Shown: positions 8,417 to 16,869 of the stretch, in pieces | Layout: each line of letters begins with the position of its first letter | How positions within the stretch are numbered: the first letter of the stretch is position 1 | Assembly: GCA_963611355.1 (NCBI GenBank) | Contig: CAVDRM010000001.1 | Span: 156,535-220,534 of the forward strand | Direction: 5' to 3' | Source of the DNA: CAVDRM01 sp963611355 | Lineage (GTDB): Bacteria > Bacillota > Clostridia > Christensenellales > Aristaeellaceae | Length of the DNA stretch: 64,000 bases | Notes under the pieces: model-generated | What the model was told of the DNA's origin: nothing | Seen by the model: the letters and a program-made list of their open reading frames with translations, nothing else | Database searches by the model: none | Made by a program: the position numbers and the translations under genes

Positions 8417-8623
8417 ATGAAAAGACGCCTTACGTTACTACTTGTCCTTTGTCTCACGAATATGCTTGTCTTTAGTGCTTCTGCGAGTGATTACACCTAT
8501 ACTGAGCCAGAAAAAATCGTAAAGATGCCTCGTTCTGCGCCTGCCGAAAAAGGTATGACGCTCATTCGCACAGTGAATGTAAACTCCGGCGAGCTTGTTA
8601 CTGAACCCGTCACCTTTCAGTAA
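8417..8623 (+). CDS. Small secreted peptide, unknown function
   Basis: 68 residues with a clear N-terminal signal peptide (KRR, then a hydrophobic core LTLLLVLCL, cleavage likely after SASA), leaving a mature peptide of about 45 residues with no cysteine. I do not recognise the mature part. The ATG follows a strong AAGGAGG seven bases upstream, so translation is likely. It lies 116 bases before the tannase-like gene with a hairpin between, so the two may share a transcript. Codon use is AT-rich like that gene and unlike the flanking genes. Confidence 0.65.
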   Translation: MKRRLTLLLVLCLTNMLVFSASASDYTYTEPEKIVKMPRSAPAEKGMTLIRTVNVNSGELVTEPVTFQ

Positions 8624-8640
8624 GGACATAAATAGTTTTG

Positions 8641-8666
8641 TCAATTGCGGATTGTTCCGCAATTGA
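8641..8666 (+). repeat. Perfect inverted repeat between peptide and tannase genes
   Basis: TCAATTGCGG (8641-8650), six-base loop, CCGCAATTGA (8657-8666). There is no T-tract, so it is more likely an mRNA processing or stabilising hairpin than a terminator. Confidence 0.6.
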
Positions 8667-8739
8667 TATCCATGTTCTGAAAAATGCATAAATAGCTGCC
8701 TAACAACAGTTATTTAATAACAAACGGAGGAAACCAACC

Positions 8740-10398
8740 ATGAAAAAATTTCTGTCCTGTATTCTTGCGCTTTGCCTATTAAGTGCAATGTCATGCGGTG
8801 CGTTAGCTGAAGAGAGAACCGTTCCTTTAGCTACTGAAACTGAAATTTCCCCTGTGATTGACTTTCAATCTCTTGTTGGTTTAAAAATTCCCGCTGAAGC
8901 TTTCAAAGAAGCAACAAACGGCGGTGAAATTATTGCTGCCGAAATAGCAACATCTGAAACAGATTCTGAAGTACAGTATGTAAACGTATTCGGATATATC
9001 TATCCTATTGATAAAACAGCTCCGAATATCGAATACCGGCTTCTGTTGCCTATCAAGTGGAATGGCCGTTCCGTTCAGTTAGGCGGGGGTGCGAATAACG
9101 GATCTATCCCGAAGCTGACCGGTACCGGTTCAGTTGGTGGAGAAATTGCCATTGACAAGGGCTATGTTGTCTATGGAGACGACTCCGGCCATCAGTCTGA
9201 AAGTTCAATGGATGCCTCGTTTGCTTCGAATGAAGAGTCACTTCAAAACTATACCCGTCTCCATCTAATCAAGGCCTATGATGTCATGTGCTATGTTACA
9301 AATGCTTTTTACGGTCAGGAACCCATCTTCAAATTCTTTGCAGGCGGTTCAACAGGCGGTCGTGAAGCATTAGAATGTGCAACAACCTATGGCAAATATT
9401 ATGATGGCATCTTCTGTTGTGAGCCTGCATCTAACTATGTGTTAATCCGTATGTGGGGAGCAATCCTTTCTCAAGCGGTTTATGAAAGCTATGATGCCGA
9501 AAACTATCCTTATTCTGATGGTTTTATTGATGAAAAAACCGTCAAAGCGATTCAGTCTGATGCAATTGCGCTGTATGACGAACTGGATGGAATCAAAGAC
9601 GGCATTGTCAGCAATATCTACGCAGCGCGTGCAAACCGCGATAACTTTCTCAGAGAAATTACCGAAAAATATAATTTAACCGAAGCTCAGTTGAAAACCA
9701 TTGATGTGTATGAAAATGGATATACTCTTGAGTATTCCATGGCAAATGGCATGAGTTCCTACCATGGTTATTCCGCTTTGGAAGGCGGAGCAATGGATCT
9801 TGGGCCGGATCCTGTTCCGCGTGAACCGCTTGATACCACCTACAATGTGCATCACGGTGATCGTGCTGATGGCGTATTCAAATATTTCATTACAAAAGAT
9901 CCGACATGGGTGCTGATTGATCATGATTATTTCCATCCGGATGAGACACTCTATAATATGCTGATGGCTGCTTCTGAAGAATATGATGCAAACAGTCCTG
10001 ATTTCGATGACTTCATCGCAAACAATGGCAAGCTTATTTTTTTCGCAGGTTGGAATGATATGTCCATGAGTCCGTGGCAGCTCATCCAGCAGTATCGTGG
10101 CTATGTTGAAAAATACGGCCAAGAAAAGGTTGACTCCTTCTGCAAATTCTATGTCATGCCTGGCGTAACACATTGCAAAGGAATCGCAATGGATTATCTG
10201 ACCTGGCTGGACATCTGGTGTTCCACTGGTGAATATCCCTCTGAGACATTGTATGCAGCAATGACGACAACTGGCGGTCAAATGCCGATGGCAGCATTTC
10301 CTGGCTGGGTAAAATATGTTGATGGTGACCCGCAGGAAGGAACAAGCTATACCATTAGCACTGAAATTCCTGAAGGCTTCTGGGGTATGTACGACTAA
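8740..10398 (+). CDS. Secreted tannase/feruloyl esterase family protein
   Basis: 552-residue alpha/beta-hydrolase of the tannase and feruloyl esterase family (PF07519), which cleaves esters of plant phenolic acids. A signal peptide ends near CGALAEE. The nucleophile is in AGGSTGGREALE (about residue 205), the acid in FAGWNDMSMSPWQLIQQY, and the histidine in PGVTHCKG. Fungal members have a cysteine next to the serine pairing with the cysteine after the histidine; here the first is glycine while HC is kept. GGAGG precedes the ATG. Base use is AT-rich compared with both neighbours, a sign of acquisition. Actual substrate unknown. Confidence 0.85.
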   Translation: MKKFLSCILALCLLSAMSCGALAEERTVPLATETEISPVIDFQSLVGLKIPAEAFKEATNGGEIIAAEIATSETDSEVQYVNVFGYIYPIDKTAPNIEYRLLLPIKWNGRSVQLGGGANNGSIPKLTGTGSVGGEIAIDKGYVVYGDDSGHQSESSMDASFASNEESLQNYTRLHLIKAYDVMCYVTNAFYGQEPIFKFFAGGSTGGREALECATTYGKYYDGIFCCEPASNYVLIRMWGAILSQAVYESYDAENYPYSDGFIDEKTVKAIQSDAIALYDELDGIKDGIVSNIYAARANRDNFLREITEKYNLTEAQLKTIDVYENGYTLEYSMANGMSSYHGYSALEGGAMDLGPDPVPREPLDTTYNVHHGDRADGVFKYFITKDPTWVLIDHDYFHPDETLYNMLMAASEEYDANSPDFDDFIANNGKLIFFAGWNDMSMSPWQLIQQYRGYVEKYGQEKVDSFCKFYVMPGVTHCKGIAMDYLTWLDIWCSTGEYPSETLYAAMTTTGGQMPMAAFPGWVKYVDGDPQEGTSYTISTEIPEGFWGMYD

Positions 10399-10523
10399 TT
10401 ACAAATGTGATATTCATAGAACATACTGATTAGCAGAAAGACAAATGATTCATTTCTTTCTTGGCTGTACTGTTCTTAAATAGTATCAGATTCAAAGTGC
10501 AATCATCTCAACTTACATACCGC

Positions 10524-10564
10524 AAAAACAGTCTCCGAAATCCTGCATTTTTCGGAGACTGTTT
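10524..10564 (-). terminator. Terminator of the L,D-transpeptidase gene
   Basis: Fifteen-base-pair stem (10526-10540 with 10550-10564). On the minus strand it is followed by TTTTT, so it ends the leftward gene; it may also block rightward read-through from the tannase gene. Confidence 0.8.
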
Positions 10565-10580
10565 CATGTATATTCGGATA

Positions 10581-12209
10581 TTACGTTTCGTCCGCCGGTA
10601 CAGGGGTTTCCGTTGCTGCGGCGGCGAGCTGTTTTTCGTAGAGCTTCTGATAAGTCTTGTCGCCCAGCACGCCATCGGCATTCAGGCCGTTGGCGCGTTG
10701 GAATTTCTTGACCGCGGAGACGGTCAGCGGCCCGTAATAGCCGGTCACGGTGCTTTCAAAATAGCCAAGCTCCTTGAGCGTCATCTGCAGCCATGTGACG
10801 TCGTCGCCCTGCGAGCCGCTCTTCAGACGGCGGTATTCCGGCGGCTGAGCGTTGATATTGAAGCCGGTTGTGTCCGGCAGCATCACGGAGCTGTGCGTTT
10901 TTCGGTACTTGGCGAAGGCCAGAAGCTCCGAATCCGTGTTGCTGTCGTTATGGATGTACACCTGCGTGCCCTTGCCGCAGTTGTCGTAAATCCATTTGGC
11001 GTCCGTCACCGTCAGGCGAATGCAGCCGTGCGACGCCTTTTTGCCCAGATTGTTGAAGGATTTCGTGTTGAGCTTGCTGGTGTCATAATTGGCGAACATG
11101 ACGGAATGGAAGGCGATGTTTTCGTTGATTTTCGTCCAATACTGCGCCGTGCCGCCGCCCCACTTGGGGAAGGTGCACCAGCGCGCCGTGCGGCCGGACA
11201 GCGTCCATGTGCCGACATCGCTGGGATACTTGCTCGTGCCGGTGGAACATATCATGACCTGCACCAGCACCGTATATTCTTTGTTCTCATCGTAGGTGTA
11301 GACCTTCGTCACCTGATTTCGCGTATCCACATCCACGAAATAGGGCTGCGGCGTGGGTTCGGGCGAAGGGCGCGGCGTGGCGTCGGCGGGAACGACATCC
11401 ACGGAATTAAACAGCGCGTTCCATGTGTCCTTATCCACAATGCCCGTAACGAGCAGGCCGTTGTATTCCTGAAACTGCTTGACGGCGGCCTGCGTGTTCT
11501 TATAAAAGCCCGTGGTCGTCTTTTTATAGGTGAAGAAGCCCAGCTCCTTCAGCTTTTCCTGCACCTTCTGGACGTTCGCGCCCGTGGAGCCGTAGGCGAG
11601 CTTCTTCGTGAACGGCACGACGTCCGCCTCATCCACCGTAATCGTGCCGGGCGCGGGAGCGGGCGTCGCCGTGGGCAGAAGGACGGCCTCCGACAAGTCG
11701 GAATAAAGCAGCGCCAGCGTATCGGTATCCGCCTCGCCCGTCACGGTCAGGCCGTACATTTTCTGGAACATCTCCACGGCCTGCTGGGTGGTCAGCCCGA
11801 ACACGCCGTCCGCCGCATCCGAATAAACGGACAGCTCCTTGAGCTTTTCCTGAAGCGCACGCACCTGCTCGTTTTGGTCGTCTAATTTGAGCGGCAGATA
11901 GCAATCGCCAAAGATGACCTCCTGCGTATCATCGTCCGCCTCGCCTGTTGCCTCAAGACCATACGCCTGCTGAACGCGCCTCACGGCCTCCTCGGTGCTT
12001 TCGTCATATATCCCCGTTGCCTCGGCCAGATAGCCGACGGACACAAGACGTTCCTGAAGAATGCGCACATCCTCCGAAGCATCGCCCGGCTTCAGCAGCA
12101 CAAACTCAACCGGCGCAACGATTGAATCATCGTCATCCTCCTCAGCAAAGGCGGAAAGACAGAACAGGCAGAAAATCGCCAGCAGAAGCGGAAGAAGACG
12201 CTTTTTCAT
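10581..12209 (-). CDS. L,D-transpeptidase with four peptidoglycan-binding repeats
   Basis: Secreted cell-wall enzyme, 542 residues. After a signal peptide ending SAFAEE come three PG_binding_1 repeats (about 35-95, 100-165 and 205-270), a YkuD catalytic domain (about 290-420) with the motif KKASHGCIRLTV carrying the active-site Cys, and a fourth PG-binding repeat (about 455-515, YRRLKSGSQGDDVTWLQ). YkuD enzymes make 3-3 crosslinks or attach proteins to peptidoglycan. Start ATG at 12209 gives the signal peptide directly; an upstream in-frame extension to 12281 lacks sense. Own promoter at 12297-12325. Confidence 0.93.
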   Translation of the reverse strand: MKKRLLPLLLAIFCLFCLSAFAEEDDDDSIVAPVEFVLLKPGDASEDVRILQERLVSVGYLAEATGIYDESTEEAVRRVQQAYGLEATGEADDDTQEVIFGDCYLPLKLDDQNEQVRALQEKLKELSVYSDAADGVFGLTTQQAVEMFQKMYGLTVTGEADTDTLALLYSDLSEAVLLPTATPAPAPGTITVDEADVVPFTKKLAYGSTGANVQKVQEKLKELGFFTYKKTTTGFYKNTQAAVKQFQEYNGLLVTGIVDKDTWNALFNSVDVVPADATPRPSPEPTPQPYFVDVDTRNQVTKVYTYDENKEYTVLVQVMICSTGTSKYPSDVGTWTLSGRTARWCTFPKWGGGTAQYWTKINENIAFHSVMFANYDTSKLNTKSFNNLGKKASHGCIRLTVTDAKWIYDNCGKGTQVYIHNDSNTDSELLAFAKYRKTHSSVMLPDTTGFNINAQPPEYRRLKSGSQGDDVTWLQMTLKELGYFESTVTGYYGPLTVSAVKKFQRANGLNADGVLGDKTYQKLYEKQLAAAATETPVPADET

Positions 12210-12296
12210 ACAGAGCACCTCATTCATCATCATGAAGATTCGCGCATCGGACGGGCGGACTTGCCGCGCCGGGCTGCCCATCCCGCCGTCCCCTTT

Positions 12297-12325
12297 ATTA
12301 AAAGCTAAAAAGACGTTTTTGTCAA
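12297..12325 (-). promoter_or_regulatory. Promoter of the L,D-transpeptidase gene
   Basis: TTGACA (12325-12320), 17-base spacer, TTTAAT (12302-12297) on the minus strand. Confidence 0.65.
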
Positions 12326-12385
12326 GATTATAAGAAGAAATCGTTACAAAGTTTTTACAAGGATAATAAGGTATAAACGCCTATA

Positions 12386-12414
12386 TAGACGGACGCCCCA
12401 TAATTTGTTATAAT
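12386..12414 (+). promoter_or_regulatory. Promoter of deoC
   Basis: Good -10 TATAAT (12409-12414); the -35 TAGACG (12386-12391) is a weak match at 17-base spacing. Confidence 0.5.
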
Positions 12415-12477
12415 CTGAGCGGGAGCACCGCAAACGCAACAGCCTGCAAAAAACTGTTTGGAAAGAAGGACAAACGG

Positions 12478-13134
12478 ATGAAAAAGAAAGAGATTGCCGC
12501 CATGATTGACCATACCCTGCTCAAGGCCGCGGCAACGCCGGAGCAAATCCAAAGGCTCTGCACGGAGGCGAAAGAATATCATTTTGCCTCCGTGTGCGTC
12601 AACCCCTGCCATGTCGCTCAGGCCGCGCAGATGCTGAAGGGGACGGGGGTCAAGGTCTGCACCGTCGTCGGCTTTCCGCTCGGTGCGAACACCTGCGCAG
12701 TCAAGGCGTTTGAGACGCAGGATGCCGTGCGAAACGGCGCGCAGGAAATCGACATGGTCATCAACATCGGCGAGGCCAAGGCCGGACATTTTGACTCCGT
12801 GCGGGAGGATATCGCTGCCGTCGTCAAGGCCGCCGAGGGGACGTTGGTCAAGGTCATCATTGAAGCCTGCTATCTGACGGACGAAGAAAAACAGGCGGTC
12901 TGTCGGGCGGCTGCGGACGCGGGCGCGGATTTTGTCAAAACCAGCACGGGCTTCGGCACGGGCGGGGCAACCGTTCACGACGTTGCACTGATGCGCTCCT
13001 GCATTCCCGCCGGCATGAAGGTCAAGGCCGCAGGGGGCATTCATTCCTATGAGGAAGCCGTTGCACTGGTTGAGGCGGGGGCGGACCGCATCGGAGCGAG
13101 CGCGGGCATCGCAATCGTTGAAAAAGCAGAATAA
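12478..13134 (+). CDS. deoC: Deoxyribose-phosphate aldolase
   Basis: 218-residue class I aldolase, splitting 2-deoxyribose-5-phosphate into glyceraldehyde-3-phosphate and acetaldehyde in deoxynucleoside breakdown. It opens IAAMIDHTLLKAAATPEQI; the Schiff-base lysine is in ADFVKTSTGFGTGGAT, with a second lysine in MKVKAAGGIHSYEEA. Length is typical. AGAAGGA lies upstream of the ATG. A ROK kinase gene begins 26 bases after its stop, so both are probably one transcript. Confidence 0.95.
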   Translation: MKKKEIAAMIDHTLLKAAATPEQIQRLCTEAKEYHFASVCVNPCHVAQAAQMLKGTGVKVCTVVGFPLGANTCAVKAFETQDAVRNGAQEIDMVINIGEAKAGHFDSVREDIAAVVKAAEGTLVKVIIEACYLTDEEKQAVCRAAADAGADFVKTSTGFGTGGATVHDVALMRSCIPAGMKVKAAGGIHSYEEAVALVEAGADRIGASAGIAIVEKAE

Positions 13135-13160
13135 ACAATGAAAACCAAGAAGGTGATTTG

Positions 13161-14045
13161 ATGCTTTTAGGTGCTTTGGAGGCCGGCGGCACAAAGATGA
13201 TATGCTCGCTGGGGGATGAGCAGGGGCATTTGCTGGACAGGGCACGGTTCGAGACCTGCAGTCCGGAGGAGACCATGCCGGAGCTGCTTCACTATTTCGC
13301 CGGAAAAGGAATCGATGCGCTCGGCATCGGCAGCTTCGGCCCGCTGGATTTAAATCCATCCTCCCCGACCTACGGCTGCATCACGACGACGCCGAAGGCA
13401 AAATGGCAGCATTATCCGCTGAAAAAAGCGTTTGAGGACGCGCTGAACGTGCCGGTCGCCTTGGATACGGACGTCAATGCGGCGGTACTGGCGGAGCAGC
13501 GGCTGGGCGCTGCAAGGGGCGTCAGCACCTGCCTGTATGTGACGGTTGGAACGGGCATCGGCGGCGGCGTCATGGTGAACGGTGAACTCGTTCACGGGCT
13601 TATCCATCCGGAGCTTGGGCATATGCTGCTCCGTCCCGCAAAGGATGACCCCGCGCCGGACGGGTTTTGCCCCTTCCATGCTTCCTGCGCGGAGGGGCTG
13701 GCCTCCGGAACGGCCATCCGGAAGCGCTGGGGCGTGCGGGCGGAGGAGCTTCCGCTTGAGCACCCCGCATGGCAGCTTGAGGCGGATTATTTGGCGCAGC
13801 TGTGCATGAACGCGCTGGCCGTCTTTTCGCCGGAAAAAATCATCTTGGGCGGCGGCGTTATGCAGAAGGCCGGCCTTATCGGGCTGGTTCGGCAGTCGCT
13901 GCAGCGCATGGCGGGCGGCTACTGGCAGCACAAAATGCTTGAAGAAGGGCTCGATGAATACATCGTCCTGCCCGCGCTGAACGGCAACAGCGGCGCAATC
14001 GGTGCGCTGCTGCTGGCAGGCAGTGTCAAAAATACGCAAAAATAG
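13161..14045 (+). CDS. ROK family sugar kinase, fructokinase-like
   Basis: 294-residue ROK kinase. The ATP loop is LEAGGTKMICSLG at the N-terminus, the catalytic region LDTDVNAAVLAE, the phosphate motif VTVGTGIGGGVMVNG, and the zinc-site block HPELGHMLLRP with CPFHASCAEG. This set matches fructokinases of the ScrK/Mak type in Firmicutes rather than glucokinases. The ATG at 13161 follows AAGAAGGTG; a TTG three bases earlier is less likely. Second gene after deoC; no other sugar gene is next to it, so the in vivo substrate is only inferred. Confidence 0.88.
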   Translation: MLLGALEAGGTKMICSLGDEQGHLLDRARFETCSPEETMPELLHYFAGKGIDALGIGSFGPLDLNPSSPTYGCITTTPKAKWQHYPLKKAFEDALNVPVALDTDVNAAVLAEQRLGAARGVSTCLYVTVGTGIGGGVMVNGELVHGLIHPELGHMLLRPAKDDPAPDGFCPFHASCAEGLASGTAIRKRWGVRAEELPLEHPAWQLEADYLAQLCMNALAVFSPEKIILGGGVMQKAGLIGLVRQSLQRMAGGYWQHKMLEEGLDEYIVLPALNGNSGAIGALLLAGSVKNTQK

Positions 14046-14172
14046 TGGCGAAAGCATGAATAATCTGTCAATAAGCATGGACGATTTGCACAAAATCAAT
14101 CATTTCCTATATATCATATCAACGAAATATTATAAAGTTACAATTTGTTAACATTTTAACCGCGTTCTCCTA

Positions 14173-14201
14173 TTGACATAACAAATTTGGACATATACAA
14201 T
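14173..14201 (+). promoter_or_regulatory. Promoter of the MarR gene
   Basis: TTGACA (14173-14178), 17-base spacer, TACAAT (14196-14201). Confidence 0.75.
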
Positions 14202-14252
14202 GAACTGCGGATCGGAAATTTATGAATTGCTTATGCAAAACGGAGGATGACT

Positions 14253-14678
14253 ATGCAGACGCAGAGCCAAGATATCAGTTTCCTTATCAAACGAATCAAC
14301 GACAAGCTCAGCCGTTTCGGGAACGAACAGATGCACAATTCAGGCATGACTTTTTCTCAGATGCGGGTCATCTCCTATCTCAAGGAGCATCAGAACGAAA
14401 AACGCGCTCAGAAGGATATTGAAGAGTTCTTCGGCGTGTCCCACCCCACGGTCGTGTCAATCATTCAGCGCTTGGAGGAGCGCGGGCTCATCAAGAGCAT
14501 CGTGGACTCCAACGACCGCCGCGTCAAGAATCTTTCTCTCACCCCTGCCGGTGACGCGCTTGTCTCCGATGCCTCCAAACAGCGTGAGCATATGGACGCT
14601 TCCCTGCTGAAGGGGCTTGAGCCGGAGGAAATCGATGAGCTGCGCCGGCTGCTGAACCAAATCGTCCAAAATTTATAA
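14253..14678 (+). CDS. MarR family transcriptional regulator
   Basis: 141-residue winged-helix regulator. The recognition helix region is FFGVSHPTVVSIIQRLEERG, followed by the wing SIVDSNDRRVKNLSLTPAG, both typical of MarR. The ATG at 14253 has GGAGG six bases upstream; the ATG at 14247 overlaps that site and is unlikely. It stands alone with its own promoter and terminator. Target and ligand are unknown; neighbours are a ROK kinase and a KdpDE-like system read towards it. Confidence 0.9.
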   Translation: MQTQSQDISFLIKRINDKLSRFGNEQMHNSGMTFSQMRVISYLKEHQNEKRAQKDIEEFFGVSHPTVVSIIQRLEERGLIKSIVDSNDRRVKNLSLTPAGDALVSDASKQREHMDASLLKGLEPEEIDELRRLLNQIVQNL

Positions 14679-14697
14679 TTATTCATTTCGGAATAAA

Positions 14698-14737
14698 CGA
14701 ACGCTCTCCTTCGCCGCATGGCGGAGGAGAGCGTTCG
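14698..14737 (+). terminator. Convergent hairpin after the MarR gene
   Basis: Eighteen-base arms CGAACGCTCTCC.../...GGAGAGCGTTCG around GCAT. No T-tract on the plus strand; the minus-strand side has TTTATT, so it may act in both directions. Confidence 0.55.
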
Positions 14738-14756
14738 CTGTACGGCCGAAACAACA

Positions 14757-14817
14757 CAAAACGGGCTTTGAAAAACCGCGCAAAACGGCCATCGTTTCAA
14801 TGTATACCGAAAGCCCG
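14757..14817 (-). terminator. Possible terminator of the KdpDE-like operon
   Basis: AAAGCCCG (14810-14817) pairs with CGGGCTTT (14762-14769) across a 40-base loop, and the minus strand then reads TTTT. The long loop makes it weak. Confidence 0.35.
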
Positions 14818-14830
14818 CTTTATCGCCTTT

Positions 14831-15535
14831 TCATTTCATTTCTTCATCGGGTTCGGCCATGCGGTAGCCGACCCCGACCTCGGTGAAAATGTACTGCGGG
14901 TCAGCCGGTGATGCCTCAATCTTGCGGCGGATATTCGCCATATTGACGCGCAGGATGCGGTTATCATCCTTCTTATAAGGCCCCCACAGATTCTTCATGA
15001 TAAAATCATAGGTCAGCACCCGTCCCGCATAGCGTGAAAGCAGGGCGACGAGGCGGTATTCCCCCTGCGTGAGCTTGGCGTCCTGCCCGTTCACATAGAC
15101 GCGGTATTTGTCGTAGTCCACCACCAGCCCGCCGCAGACGAATTTTCCGCCCGGCTCCTGCGTGCTGTTCCCGTTCGCATGACGCAGCGCCATCCGCATC
15201 CGCGCCAAAAGCTCCGAGGAGCCGAAGGGCTTGGTGATATAATCATCCGCGCCGAGGTCGAGCGCCTCCACCTTGTCTCGCTCATTGGTGCGCGCCGAAA
15301 GGATGATGACGGGCGCGGACGACCATGTGCGGATGGCAGTCAAAACGCTCGTTCCGTCCATATCCGGCAGCCCCAAATCCAGCAGGATGATATCGGGGCA
15401 GTAGGAGGCCGCCATGCTCAGCGCCTGTGCGCCGGTGCGGGCATCCAGCACATCGTACTGATTGGCGCTCAGAATGGTGGAGAGCAGCTTTTGAATGCTG
15501 GCATCGTCCTCAATAATCAATACTTTCAGAGCCAT
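14831..15535 (-). CDS. KdpE-like response regulator
   Basis: 234-residue OmpR/KdpE-class regulator. The receiver has acidic residues in VLIIEDD, the phospho-Asp in DIILLDLGLPDMDG and Lys in DYITKPFGSSE; the C-terminal winged helix ends RVNMANIRRKIE...TEVGVGYRMAEP, which is close to KdpE. Its start overlaps the end of the kinase gene by 26 bases, so the pair is translationally coupled. KdpE normally activates the K+ transporter kdpFABC; no kdp structural genes lie in the window, so the target is open. Confidence 0.88.
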   Translation of the reverse strand: MALKVLIIEDDASIQKLLSTILSANQYDVLDARTGAQALSMAASYCPDIILLDLGLPDMDGTSVLTAIRTWSSAPVIILSARTNERDKVEALDLGADDYITKPFGSSELLARMRMALRHANGNSTQEPGGKFVCGGLVVDYDKYRVYVNGQDAKLTQGEYRLVALLSRYAGRVLTYDFIMKNLWGPYKKDDNRILRVNMANIRRKIEASPADPQYIFTEVGVGYRMAEPDEEMK

Positions 15536-16607
15536 CTTGAATCTCCTTTTCAGGCAGCGTGAAGGTGAACACAGCGCCGCCGGGCTTGGCGTTTTCCGCC
15601 GTCATGATGCCGCCGTGCGCCGAAATGATGCTGTAGCAGACGCTTAATCCGATGCCCATGTTGCGCTTTTGGTCCGTTCCGTGCTGGGATGAACCGAGCG
15701 TGCCGGAAAAAATCCGCGGAAGAATGTCCTTGCGGATGCCGCAGCCGTTGTCCTTGACGGAGAGGGTCACAATGCTTCCGTCATGCCTTGTGGAAATGGT
15801 AATCTCCGTTGTCGTGTGCCCGTGATATACGGCATTTTCCATGATGTTCTGAAGCACCTGCTCGATGAGCACCGCATCCATATCTGCCATCATGATGTCC
15901 TCACAGGGCACGGTGCGCACGGCAATGCTCGGAAAATGCTTGCGGAATTTGGTGACGGCCTCGGAGATAACGTCCTCCACCACCTCCGTCTCCAGCGTCA
16001 GGGGCGCGGAGCCCTCACCGATGCGGGTGATGGCCAGCAGGTTTTCCACCATGCGGAGCAGCCACTGGGCATCCTGATGCGCGGCCTTGAGCAGCTCAAG
16101 CTGCTTTTCACGCGGCAGCTCGTTGTCCATCATCGCGCCGGTCGATCCTAAGATGGAGGTGAGCGGGGTGCGCAGGTCGTGGGACACGGCCCGCAAAAGG
16201 TTGGCGCGCAGCTTTTCCTTCTCCGCCTCCAGGCGCACCTGCTCCTGCCGCTTGATTTTCGTGGTCAGGACGCTGACAATCATGGCCACGGTCAGCATGG
16301 TCAGAAACGTTAAAAGGTAGCCGGACAGGGTAAAATTAAAGGCAAAAAACGGATAGGTGAACGCATAATTGACCGCAAAGACAGAAAACACGGCAGCGGC
16401 AACGCCGTATATATAGCCGTCTGTCAGACGGGAAATCAACAGAACCGCCAGCACAAAAATCAGCGATGCACCGTTCATATTGCTGTCCAGGGTCTGCGAT
16501 GCCATGCCGCTGTTGAAGGGACGCAGCATGATGAGAGACAAAAACGCCGCCGCCGACAGGATGCCCACGGTCAGCAGGCAGTTTTTAAAGACCTTCCTTC
16601 CGTTCAT
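15510..16607 (-). CDS. KdpD-like sensor histidine kinase, short form
   Basis: 365-residue membrane kinase. An N-terminal DUF4118-type bundle of about four membrane segments (about 10-115) resembles the KdpD membrane part. Then come the HisKA box AVSHDLRTPLTSILG and an ATPase domain with VLQNIMENAVYHG, VKDNGCGIRKD and NMGIGLSVCYSI. The large cytoplasmic N-terminal KdpD/USP region of full KdpD is absent. ATG at 16607 has GGAGAGG upstream; a longer in-frame reading up to 16712 lacks a site and crosses the promoter. First gene of the operon with the response regulator. Confidence 0.85.
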   Translation of the reverse strand: MNGRKVFKNCLLTVGILSAAAFLSLIMLRPFNSGMASQTLDSNMNGASLIFVLAVLLISRLTDGYIYGVAAAVFSVFAVNYAFTYPFFAFNFTLSGYLLTFLTMLTVAMIVSVLTTKIKRQEQVRLEAEKEKLRANLLRAVSHDLRTPLTSILGSTGAMMDNELPREKQLELLKAAHQDAQWLLRMVENLLAITRIGEGSAPLTLETEVVEDVISEAVTKFRKHFPSIAVRTVPCEDIMMADMDAVLIEQVLQNIMENAVYHGHTTTEITISTRHDGSIVTLSVKDNGCGIRKDILPRIFSGTLGSSQHGTDQKRNMGIGLSVCYSIISAHGGIMTAENAKPGGAVFTFTLPEKEIQDGSESIDY

Positions 16608-16682
16608 GCGACCGCCTCTCCCCCATTCCCGCCTGCGCCGAAGCATCGCAGCCGCGGCGCATATGCATGCATAACCGTGTTG

Positions 16683-16711
16683 ATTATACCAGAAAAACGG
16701 TCGAATGAACA
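16683..16711 (-). promoter_or_regulatory. Promoter of the KdpD-like operon
   Basis: Extended -10 TGGTATAAT (TATAAT at 16688-16683) with a weak TGTTCA -35 (16711-16706), minus strand. Confidence 0.55.
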
Positions 16712-16794
16712 TTGCTTTCCTGACGCGAAGCGGAATTTAGCGTATTCTTAACGAAAATATTTTAAAATTCAGCAATCCATCGGCCTTTTGCCCC

Positions 16795-16823
16795 TGTACT
16801 TTACGGCTGATTTGCGTTATAAT
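16795..16823 (+). promoter_or_regulatory. Probable promoter of the decarboxylase beta-subunit gene
   Basis: Good TATAAT at 16818-16823; the -35 (TGTACT at 17-base spacing) is poor. Confidence 0.4.
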
Positions 16824-16869
16824 CAAAGATGCGTTTTCATGCATCTGCAGAAAGGAAGGGACGTTTACC

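Noticed and set aside
10461..11885. Plus-strand frame of 474 codons opposite the L,D-transpeptidase
   Set aside because: The minus strand encodes clear PG-binding and YkuD domains with signal peptide; the plus frame has none.
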